Below, one piece after another: positions 40,795-47,550 of a stretch of DNA of 47,550 bases (the first letter of the stretch is position 1; every line of letters begins with the position of its first letter). This stretch comes from Streptomyces lavendofoliae (lineage in GTDB: Bacteria > Actinomycetota > Actinomycetes > Streptomycetales > Streptomycetaceae). The position numbers and the translations under genes are program-made. The notes beneath the pieces are model-generated. The model made no database searches, was not told where the DNA came from, and was given only the letters and a program-made list of their open reading frames with translations. Location of the stretch: positions 1 through 47,550 of the forward strand of contig NZ_BMTP01000027.1 of the NCBI RefSeq assembly GCF_014649735.1, read 5' to 3'.

Positions 40795-42690
40795 ATGCTG
40801 AGTGTTGCGAAGGTCCAGAGACGAAATGCGTGGCGCTACTACGTGCGCGGGGTCGCCTTCGGGGACGGCCGGCGTCCGGTCGGCCAGTCCCTGAAGGGCG
40901 CCCTGGAGAAGGCCGGGCTCCCGCCCGGCGTGTGGATGGGGCGCGGTCTGGCCGCGCTCGGGCTCACCGCCGGGCAGACGGTGACCGAGCGCCAGATGGA
41001 GCTGGTCTTCGGGCAGCTCCGGCACCCGGACGCCGACCGGATCGAGCGTGAGCTCCTGGACGACGGCGCCGACCCGGAGACGGCCCGGCTCGCGACCGTC
41101 CTGGGCCAGCCGATCGAAGAGATCGAGCGACGCAAGGCGACCCCCTTGCTCGCGCTCGACTACACCTTCCGCCCGCAGGCGTCCCTGATCGTGCTGTGGG
41201 CGCTGGGAGACGACCACACCCGGCGGGTCATCGAGCGGGCGCACGAGCGGGCCATCGCCGCCGCGCTGCGCTGGCTCGAGGATGAGGTCGTAGAGACCCG
41301 GTGGTCGTCGGGCCGTCAGCGCGCGAAGGCACCGGGCCTGGTGGTCGCGAAGTGGCGGCACTTCGACAACCGCGACGGCTTCCCCCTCCTGCACGATCAC
41401 TGTCTGGTCCTCAACCGGGCGCAGCGCCCGGACGGCTCCTGGTACGCGCTGAACACGGTCCGCCTCTATCAGAACGTGGTGGCAGCCGGGACGCTCTACA
41501 CCCTCACAATGACGACCGAGGTCTGTGAGGAGCTCGGGCTGGCGACCGTGCCCCGGGAGGTGACGCCGGGCCTGCGCCCCGTGATGGAGATAGCCGGCGT
41601 CGGCCAGGAGCTCATCGACTGGTCGGCCACCCGCCGCGAGCAGATGGCGCCGGTGCTGGAGCGCATCACCGACGAGTACGTCAAGAAGTACAAGCACCTG
41701 CCCGGGGAGCGCGGCCGCCACGGCCTGGGCTGGTGGGCGGCGCAGGACACCCGCCGGGCGAAGAAGACCCCCAAGCCTTTGGAGCAGCTGCGCGCGTGGT
41801 GGCGTACGTCCGCGATCCTGCGCTTCGGACAGGAGATGGTCGACGGGCTGCTGGAGCGGTGCCGTGCGGCCGGGAAGGCGATCCGGGCCCGGGTGAGCCC
41901 GCTGGTGGACACCGCGCTCGCCGCCATCGACGTCGCCGCCGTCGTCTTCACAATGCGCGACTCCTTCGCCCGCCGCCACGTCCTGGCCGAAGCGCGCCGG
42001 CACCTCATGGAGACCCTGCGCGGCCGCGGGTTCACACGCGGCCTGGACGACTACATCGCCGACGCGGCCCTGTCCCGGCACTCCCGTCAGCTCACCGTGC
42101 CCCAGAAGGGCCGCCGGGCCCCAGCGCCGGAGCAGCTCAAATACACCGCCGACTTCGCCCTGCCCCACCGGTGGTGGATCGCCGGCACCGGCGGCAAACC
42201 GCCGCGGGAGTCGAGCCTGTACGAGCGGGCCCGGGTCGCCAGCCTCGCCCTGCAGAACGCGATCCGCGACGCCCGCATCGCACCTGCCACACGGGACGGA
42301 GCCCCGGCCGCAACCACATCAGCCACTACGCGGACCGGCGACCACAACCACGACCAGGCGGCGGCCGCGCCGCACGCTGTCGACCATCCGGATCGGGACG
42401 CCGCGCTCACTCCGGCGCAGCAGGCCGCCGCTGTTCACGCCCATCAGCAGGCCGCGATGCCCGAGGAGTACCTGGAGGGCCGCACGACCGACCCCGCGAC
42501 GTGGCTGCGCACACCGCAGAACCTCGCCCGGCTGGCCGCCCTCACCAAGGCAGCCGAAGCCCGCAGCCGCACCATCGTCGACGGACCGCAGCCGCAGCAG
42601 CCGGCCGCAGACGCGGCCGACCCCGCCAGTCAGCAGCAGCACCACACGACGCGGCCCGATCAGGGCAGGGGAGCAGGGCGCGACCACTGA
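40795..42690 (+). CDS. MobF-type (TrwC-like) relaxase without helicase domain
   Basis: 631 residues from ATG 40795 (GTG 40780 also in frame). The N-terminus reads MLSVAKVQRRNAWRYYVRGV; paired tyrosines at this place are the nicking residues in MobF. The metal-binding histidines follow: WRHFDNRDGFPLLHDHCLV (about H189, H200, H202). The LDYTFRPQASLIVLWALGDD segment is the usual core strand. After about residue 280 there is a helical region and a Gln/Ala/His-rich tail, with no helicase Walker motifs as in TraI/TrwC, so unwinding must come from another protein. Function: nick oriT and pilot plasmid DNA in conjugation. Followed by two small genes on the same strand. Confidence 0.85.
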   Translation: MLSVAKVQRRNAWRYYVRGVAFGDGRRPVGQSLKGALEKAGLPPGVWMGRGLAALGLTAGQTVTERQMELVFGQLRHPDADRIERELLDDGADPETARLATVLGQPIEEIERRKATPLLALDYTFRPQASLIVLWALGDDHTRRVIERAHERAIAAALRWLEDEVVETRWSSGRQRAKAPGLVVAKWRHFDNRDGFPLLHDHCLVLNRAQRPDGSWYALNTVRLYQNVVAAGTLYTLTMTTEVCEELGLATVPREVTPGLRPVMEIAGVGQELIDWSATRREQMAPVLERITDEYVKKYKHLPGERGRHGLGWWAAQDTRRAKKTPKPLEQLRAWWRTSAILRFGQEMVDGLLERCRAAGKAIRARVSPLVDTALAAIDVAAVVFTMRDSFARRHVLAEARRHLMETLRGRGFTRGLDDYIADAALSRHSRQLTVPQKGRRAPAPEQLKYTADFALPHRWWIAGTGGKPPRESSLYERARVASLALQNAIRDARIAPATRDGAPAATTSATTRTGDHNHDQAAAAPHAVDHPDRDAALTPAQQAAAVHAHQQAAMPEEYLEGRTTDPATWLRTPQNLARLAALTKAAEARSRTIVDGPQPQQPAADAADPASQQQHHTTRPDQGRGAGRDH

Positions 42691-42798
42691 CGAGGACGCC
42701 AACCGGCCAGCGCGTGGCGGCCGATTGGCGACTTCACCCGCGAGCCGCAGTGGCCCGGACTCAGAATCGGGGCGTTGGCACCCGGCACGGGAGGAAAC

Positions 42799-43383
42799 TT
42801 GACCGACCTGCACGAACCCCTGGAACCGCTGGAGAGCTACCCCGCCGAACTGCCCCCACCCCGCCAGCGCAGCGACGTGAACCTGGTGGGCCTGCTCAGC
42901 ATGGCCGACGACCTCGCCAAGACCGTGTCGGCGCTTCTCATTCGGGCGAGGTCCTCAGGCTCGGAAGTCCAGATCATGCCCCGAGAGATGATCCAGAAGA
43001 ATCTGGAAAAGCACGCTGAGGAAGTCCTGGGGAAGGTCGTCTACCTCCAACGCCACGCCCCCGCCGCGATGCTCGGACGGTGCGTGCTCGGCGCGGACTC
43101 CAAGGAGGACTGTTCTACCGAGGGCGCCAACCTCCAGCTCAACGTCTGGGATGAGCACACCCGCCGGGACATCGTGGAGGACGGCACCACCGGCTGCGTC
43201 GCCCACACCATCGAAGCCGCCCGCCGGACTATGGCCGACCCCGGCAGCCGCAAGATCCTGCTCGCCTTCGTCCGCGACACCGAAGGACTCGCCGTCTGCC
43301 GCGCCCTCGGACTCGGACCGGACGATGCCGAGCAGTTCCTGTACGGCGGCCTCACCCTGCGCCCCGAACACCGCGTCGGCTGA
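42799..43383 (+). CDS. Hypothetical protein behind the relaxase
   Basis: 194 residues from TTG 42799, with GGGAGG 5 bp upstream. The central part has VNLVGLLSMADDLAKTVSAL, MIQKNLEKHAEEVLGKVVYL (helical) and then NVWDEHTRRDIVEDGTTG. A few cysteines occur (GRCVLG, DCSTEG, GCVAH). No signal peptide or membrane segment. No family recognised. Its place downstream of a relaxase suggests a plasmid transfer or maintenance role, but nothing in the sequence proves it. Confidence 0.6.
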   Translation: MTDLHEPLEPLESYPAELPPPRQRSDVNLVGLLSMADDLAKTVSALLIRARSSGSEVQIMPREMIQKNLEKHAEEVLGKVVYLQRHAPAAMLGRCVLGADSKEDCSTEGANLQLNVWDEHTRRDIVEDGTTGCVAHTIEAARRTMADPGSRKILLAFVRDTEGLAVCRALGLGPDDAEQFLYGGLTLRPEHRVG

Positions 43384-43440
43384 CCCTCCCGTTTCCCGCG
43401 GCCACGCCCGGCCGCCAAGCCCCCGCATTGGAGCGCCACG

Positions 43441-43893
43441 TTGCCCTACGAGGCCCGCGATCTGAACCTGACCGATCCGACGAAGGGCTACCTGAACTTC
43501 GTCCTCTACACCGAGCCCCAGCGCGGCGCCGCCACGTCGTCGCTGAACGCCGTACTGGACATCGAGGCGCAGCAGACCGTGACACCTCACTTCCAGGAGT
43601 GGCTGGGCAGGCTGGTGCGCTGCGAGCCGAACGCGATGCACTGCACCCTCGTGGAGCCGAAGAAGATCCCGGCCTTGTTCCACCCGTGCGTCACGGAGGA
43701 CAAGGACAGCCCCTCGGCCATCCGCGGATCGGGCTGCCTGTGCCGCCGGACCTTCTACGATCCCGAGTTCGGGCTGCCCGTCGTGGGAGAGCACTTCAAG
43801 CACGCGGGCACCGGCGGCACAGACCAGTGGAGCTACACGACCTACGCCCCGCTCGAACTGCGCCCGGACGACACCTTCAGAGCCCATCCTTGA
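43441..43893 (+). CDS. Hypothetical protein
   Basis: 150 residues from TTG 43441, preceded by GGAG about 8 bp upstream. Contains FVLYTEPQRGAATSSLNAVL, FQEWLGRLVRCEPNAMHCTL and the cysteine pair GCLCRRTFYDPEFG. No membrane segment. The family is not recognised. It follows the previous gene after 57 bp on the same strand and probably belongs to the same unit. Confidence 0.55.
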   Translation: MPYEARDLNLTDPTKGYLNFVLYTEPQRGAATSSLNAVLDIEAQQTVTPHFQEWLGRLVRCEPNAMHCTLVEPKKIPALFHPCVTEDKDSPSAIRGSGCLCRRTFYDPEFGLPVVGEHFKHAGTGGTDQWSYTTYAPLELRPDDTFRAHP

Positions 43894-44210
43894 ACCCCTG
43901 TCGATCTCGTACGCACGCCACGGTGAAGGGCTCCCTACACGCTGGGCTCTCCGTTCGCCGTGGCCCAGCAGCGGGCTCTGCGGAAAGCTTTCGGGTGCGC
44001 CGCGTGCCGTGTCGGTACGCGTTTGCGGGAGGGACCGATAGGCGGAGCAGTGACATTCAATCCCCCCGCCAACCGGGCGCGCATGATGCGCCGGATCCCG
44101 CCGAGTGATCAAGTACGGACTGGAATCTCTGTACCAGCTGGTCCTGTCACGGCATGATGACGGTGTGTGGCTGGGGTTGGTCCGCCACGGAGAGAACGGG
44201 GCGGCGCGCG
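43894..44210. other. Intergenic region upstream of the terpene genes
   Basis: No gene is visible. It should carry the promoter of the terpene cyclase pair. A start for the first cyclase at ATG 44154 would lie within it. Confidence 0.45.
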
Positions 44211-45398
44211 GTGACGAGTTCTGCTTTCGAGGGCACAGTGCTGGCCGCTACCGCTTCGGTGGAGCGTGCTGTTGCGCGGGGGTCGCTCTATTTGAGCCGG
44301 TCCCTGGACGGGGACGGTGGCGCCCCCTCGGCGTGGCTTTCCTGGGATGCCTGCTTCCGTGACAGGTTCACGGGCGGCCAGGCGCGGGCTGTGCTTCGTG
44401 AGCGTTTCGGCGCGGATCCCGGGTTTGATCTGGGCGATGAAGTGTTCACAGCCATGGTCGCTCTGGTGCTTCTGCCTTCCGCCGTCACGTCGGCTCACTC
44501 GGAGCTGGAGGCGCGGCTGAGCCGTCAGATCGAGTCGGCCCGGTGGCAGCGGAGGTATCGATTCTTCTCCGCAGCCAACGGCTTTCCCGCCGATACTGAT
44601 TGCACGGGCCTGGCCGTCAGCGCCTTGCATGAGCGCGGTCTCCTCGCGGCCGGAGACCTCCAAGAGCACGTCGCGGACCTGCTTCGCGCGGCCGCTCCCG
44701 CGCCGGGAAGCGTCCCCCGTTCGTCCGCTCACGGTGACGAGGGGAGGCTGCCTCCCCGGGTCCTGATGGTCTATTGGGACGACGGTCTCGAACCTGCCAC
44801 CGCGCCCCGCGGACGCAGACTCGATGCGGTCGTGTGTGCCAACGCCCTCTATGCGGTCAAGCTGTGCGCCAGTCCTCTTACCGAGGACGCGCAGGCCGCT
44901 GTCGCGGCCACCACCCATTACCTGGCCGGCCACGTGGAGTCCGGCCGGTATCTCGAGGGGACCCGCTATTACCCCTCGCCCGATGCCTTCCTCTACGCAG
45001 CGTCCCGTCTGTGCGCCCGCTTCCCTCACGACTTCCGTGACCTGGCCGGACACCTGCGGATGGCCTTCCTCCACCGCGAAGCCAGCGCCCCCTCCTCACG
45101 TCTGGCCACTGCGCCGGGAACGGCCCTCGACCTCGCCCTGCGGATCCTGACCGCGGATCGGCTGGGCCTCGCCGAAGGCCAGGAAGAGCGGCGCACCCTC
45201 TTGGCCGCAGTGCAGCAGAACGACGGGTCCTGGCCTGCTTGCGCCTACTACCGCATGGGACGTTTCCCCGTGTACTTCGGCTCCCCCTACCTCACCACCG
45301 TCTTCACCCTGGCAGCCCTGCGCACACGCGAAGACCGCCCACTGGGCCAAGCGCCGACGGTGCCAGGTCTCAGGCTCAGCATGTCAACGGAAGGATGA
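44211..45398 (+). CDS. Class II terpene cyclase-like (squalene cyclase/prenyltransferase fold) protein
   Basis: 395 residues from GTG 44211; ATG 44154 is in frame and would add 19 residues, and neither start has a good ribosome binding site. The alpha/alpha-toroid pattern is visible in repeated helices. The segment GFPADTDCTGLAV (about residues 124-136) resembles the DxDD/DxDTT acid motif of class II cyclases, here as DxDCT. QQNDGSWPACAYYRMGRFPV near the end is a QW-like motif. Only one such half-barrel is present. The class I synthase starts 4 bp after the stop, so the two probably act in sequence on one prenyl diphosphate. Confidence 0.65.
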   Translation: MTSSAFEGTVLAATASVERAVARGSLYLSRSLDGDGGAPSAWLSWDACFRDRFTGGQARAVLRERFGADPGFDLGDEVFTAMVALVLLPSAVTSAHSELEARLSRQIESARWQRRYRFFSAANGFPADTDCTGLAVSALHERGLLAAGDLQEHVADLLRAAAPAPGSVPRSSAHGDEGRLPPRVLMVYWDDGLEPATAPRGRRLDAVVCANALYAVKLCASPLTEDAQAAVAATTHYLAGHVESGRYLEGTRYYPSPDAFLYAASRLCARFPHDFRDLAGHLRMAFLHREASAPSSRLATAPGTALDLALRILTADRLGLAEGQEERRTLLAAVQQNDGSWPACAYYRMGRFPVYFGSPYLTTVFTLAALRTREDRPLGQAPTVPGLRLSMSTEG

Positions 45399-45401
45399 GC
45401 G

Positions 45402-46481
45402 GTGCCACAAGAGACAGACGCAACGACGCTGCTGAGCGGCCCCGAGAGCGGGCCCGTTCCGTCGGGCATGGACGGCATCCGCATGCCGGCAGTGCATCTG
45501 CCCTTTGCCGCTCACGACCCCAACCCCGCTCACCCTCAAGCCCAAGCCGCCCTGGAGACCTGGCTGGACACTTTCGGGATCTGCCAGACCCCGGCTTCCC
45601 GGGAGTCCCTGCAGCGCACCCGAATCCCGTTGATCACTGCCCTGGCCTACCCACGCGCCAGCCCGGCCGCGCTGGAACTCCTGGTCCAGTGGGCCGCCTG
45701 GACGTTCATCATCGACGACGAGTTCGACGACGGACCCGACGGTCAGGACCCCACCCGCTGCGCCAAAGCCCTCGCCATACTCCTGCCCATCCTCGACGGC
45801 ACTCCGCCCGGCCAGGCGGCCTCCGCGCGGGCTTTCGCCGAAACGCTGCAACGATTGACCGCAGACAGGTCTGCGGGGTTCTGCCGCATGCTCCGCGGTG
45901 ACATCGCCGCCTACCTGTGGTCCTACTACGAGAGCCTCGTCGACCAGAGGGCTCAGCGGGTCCCCACCGTCGCGGCCTACCGGCGTCAGCGCGCTGTCGC
46001 GGTCGCCGCCTACACCTGGCTCGACGCGGTCGAGATCGCCGCCGGCGTCGACCTGCCAGAACCCGTCAGGCACTTCTCCAGCTTCCGCGACCTGCGCGAC
46101 GCCATCGGCCAGTACGTCGGCCTCCACAACGACCTGTGGTCCCTGGAACGGGACCAGGCCGCCGGGGCCTTCCACAACGCGGTACTCCTCCTCCAGCACC
46201 ACGAACAGCTGCCGCTCCAGGAAGCGGTCGACGCCGTCAACGTCATGCTCACCGACTGCGTGCACACGATGCACCACGCTGAACGCGATCTGATCGCCCA
46301 GCTTGAGGCCGCCGACATCACCAGGGCCGCCCGCGATGACGTGCTGGCCTGCATCACCGGCTACCGCCACTTCGTCCGCGGCTGCTTCGACTACCACTAC
46401 CAAGCCCGCCGCTACACCACCGCTCACGCCAGCCACAACAGCGAAAGCGCCCCCCACCGACTCTTCCCCGACACCCCCTGA
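45402..46481 (+). CDS. Class I terpene synthase
   Basis: 359 residues from GTG 45402, 4 bp after the preceding stop. The Asp-rich metal motif is DDEFDD (residues 105-110, in TFIIDDEFDDGPDG). The second metal motif reads LHNDLWSLERD (about 237), where the last ligand of the N-S-E triad is Asp in place of Glu. The closing RRY is present near the C-terminus. These are standard class I synthase features. The enzyme ionises a prenyl diphosphate and cyclises it; no GGPP or FPP synthase gene is in the window, so substrate supply is elsewhere. Product not predictable. Confidence 0.88.
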   Translation: MPQETDATTLLSGPESGPVPSGMDGIRMPAVHLPFAAHDPNPAHPQAQAALETWLDTFGICQTPASRESLQRTRIPLITALAYPRASPAALELLVQWAAWTFIIDDEFDDGPDGQDPTRCAKALAILLPILDGTPPGQAASARAFAETLQRLTADRSAGFCRMLRGDIAAYLWSYYESLVDQRAQRVPTVAAYRRQRAVAVAAYTWLDAVEIAAGVDLPEPVRHFSSFRDLRDAIGQYVGLHNDLWSLERDQAAGAFHNAVLLLQHHEQLPLQEAVDAVNVMLTDCVHTMHHAERDLIAQLEAADITRAARDDVLACITGYRHFVRGCFDYHYQARRYTTAHASHNSESAPHRLFPDTP

Positions 46482-46755
46482 AACGAAGGCTCGGCGACCG
46501 GTGAGGTCGTATCTGAACTCCCTACAGCCAGTGCCTGGTGGTCGGGATCGCAATGAGTGAGCCGGTTGACCTGGACTACCAAGCGATCACGGCCATGGTA
46601 CTGGTGAGCTCGCGTATTCAACTGTCGCCAGTGCTCGGAGAGGTCCAGCCTGATGGTGACCGCCAGTGGTCGCCGGAAGGGACAAACGGGCACCGATTTG
46701 CTGCGCCGGGTGTGGCGCGTCCGACAGGGAAGCCGCCATCGAATACTTTCGCCGC

Positions 46756-47469
46756 ATGCATCCGTTGGACAGGCTTGCGACCCAGATGACCTCTGACATG
46801 CCGCCGGCCGAGCGGATCGCCGGTCTGCTGGAGGTGTACTCCCAGGAGACCGGCGACCAGTTGAGTCCGCCGTTGGCCCCGGATGAGGCGGCCCAGGTCC
46901 GGGCGTGGATGGTGAGCCAGGACCGATTCAGCATCGCCCGCAAGGAAGCCACGCTTCGCGCGGAGGCGCACTCCACGGTATCCAGCAAGGCTAGCTGGCT
47001 GCAGCAGTTAAAGTGCACCAGCTGCGATGTACTGGACTTCGAGTCCACCGCAGCGCGTCCGACCTACTTTGCTGTGCCAGTACCGCCGTTCACCAAGCAG
47101 AACAAGGACACTGCACGGCGCGTGAACAAGGCCGTCAAGCACGAGATGGAGCGCACACAGAGCAGCCGCGACCCTATGACGTGGAAGGGGCTGATGATCT
47201 GCGCCAGCGTCGTGGCGGTGCAATCCAGTAATCGTCGGCTAATCGACGTGGACAACGCGGCGAAGGCGGTCCTGGATACGTTGTCCGGAACAGTGATCAT
47301 TGATGACAGATACGTCCAGCACCTTCGAGCTTCCAGGTTGATTGCTCAAGACACTGAGGGCTACTACGTCATCGGACTCTTGCCAGTGCATCCGCTGGAG
47401 GACGACGTCGTCGAGAGGTCAGGACATGTGGTTTTCGCGGGCCTGATCCAACCACCGCAGTGCCTGTGA
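46756..47469 (+). CDS. RusA-like Holliday junction resolvase domain protein
   Basis: 237 residues from ATG 46756 (GTG 46666 possible; neither has a clear ribosome binding site). The C-terminal half resembles RusA: VPPFTKQNKDTARRVNKAVK, then RRLIDVDNAAKAVLDTL and GTVIIDDRYVQHLRASR. The DxDN and DD pair are the metal-binding acids of the family. The N-terminal 100 residues (RLATQMTSDMPPAERIAGLL and on) are helical and not part of RusA. RusA enzymes resolve branched DNA in phages and plasmids. The fit with a mobile replicon is good. Confidence 0.65.
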   Translation: MHPLDRLATQMTSDMPPAERIAGLLEVYSQETGDQLSPPLAPDEAAQVRAWMVSQDRFSIARKEATLRAEAHSTVSSKASWLQQLKCTSCDVLDFESTAARPTYFAVPVPPFTKQNKDTARRVNKAVKHEMERTQSSRDPMTWKGLMICASVVAVQSSNRRLIDVDNAAKAVLDTLSGTVIIDDRYVQHLRASRLIAQDTEGYYVIGLLPVHPLEDDVVERSGHVVFAGLIQPPQCL

Positions 47470-47550
47470 ACATTGATGCGCAGCTATTTAGACCGTGTCC
47501 TACATGGTCAGTTGGCGGTTGTGCTGGGCATGGGGAGTGGACGGTGGGGA
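47470..47550. other. Right window edge
   Basis: 81 bp after the RusA-like stop with no feature seen. Confidence 0.4.

Noticed and set aside
41733..43019. Second long plus-strand frame inside the relaxase
   Set aside because: Arg/Pro/Ala-rich off-frame reading; the relaxase frame carries the metal-binding histidines.
45384..46553. 389-codon minus-strand frame opposite the class I terpene synthase
   Set aside because: Valine/glycine-rich antisense shadow with no family resemblance.
1..47550. CRISPR arrays, rRNA and tRNA genes
   Set aside because: No regularly spaced repeats and no tRNA or rRNA signature sequences were noticed on either strand.

Overview
The window looks like an accessory replicon or chromosome-arm segment from Streptomyces or a close actinomycete. 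Support: very high GC, frequent GTG/TTG starts with GGAG-type ribosome binding sites, many 4-bp ATGA/GTGA overlaps between genes, and Streptomyces-typical families (RHS proteins, DUF6207, RppA, CYP158, lamin-tail secreted proteins). A ParA/ParB partition operon with its own palindromic sites, a MobF relaxase, two RepL-like winged-helix genes beside a 66-bp palindrome, and transposase remnants suggest a large, possibly linear plasmid or an integrated derivative.

Layout. 1-4.3 kb: an RHS tail with a small membrane protein, three hypothetical genes, and decayed thyX, RapZ-like and PASTA genes. 4.6-7.7 kb: parA-parB, a convergent hypothetical gene, and four copies of a TTCAAAACC(C/G)GGTTTTGAA-type site, one inside parB. 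7.9-14 kb: two secreted NucA/NucB DNases, each beside a small beta-rich protein of one shared family (a possible NucA/ComJ-like nuclease-inhibitor pair), a lamin-tail protein and a DUF6207 gene. 14-18 kb: transposase scraps, a gene interrupted by a stop, and the RepL-like pair with its operator-like repeats. 18-20 kb: a frameshifted RHS nuclease toxin and a SUKH immunity gene. 21.5-23.5 kb: a three-gene operon containing a sigma-70 region 4-like protein.

24-40 kb is a mosaic. An ATP-dependent DNA ligase, a RelE-like small protein, a secreted HNH nuclease and a nicotinamidase each occur twice, with one copy of the last three damaged. Between the copies lie two biosynthetic loci. One (27.7-34.0 kb) is a divergent five-gene cluster with no NRPS or PKS: Fe(II)/2-oxoglutarate oxygenase, a possible heme-dependent oxygenase, FAD amine oxidase, ATP-grasp ligase and M20 amidohydrolase. 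The other (35.4-38.3 kb) is an rppA-cupin-CYP158 operon expected to make THN, flaviolin and biflaviolin-type pigment.

40-47.5 kb: the MobF relaxase with two downstream genes, a class II-like plus class I terpene cyclase pair, and a RusA-like resolvase.

The five-gene cluster is the best candidate for undescribed chemistry. The DNase/ComJ-like pairs and the palindrome-flanked RepL-like pair are the best candidates for undescribed genetic systems. Frameshifts are frequent in several genes; whether they are real decay or sequencing error cannot be told from the sequence alone.
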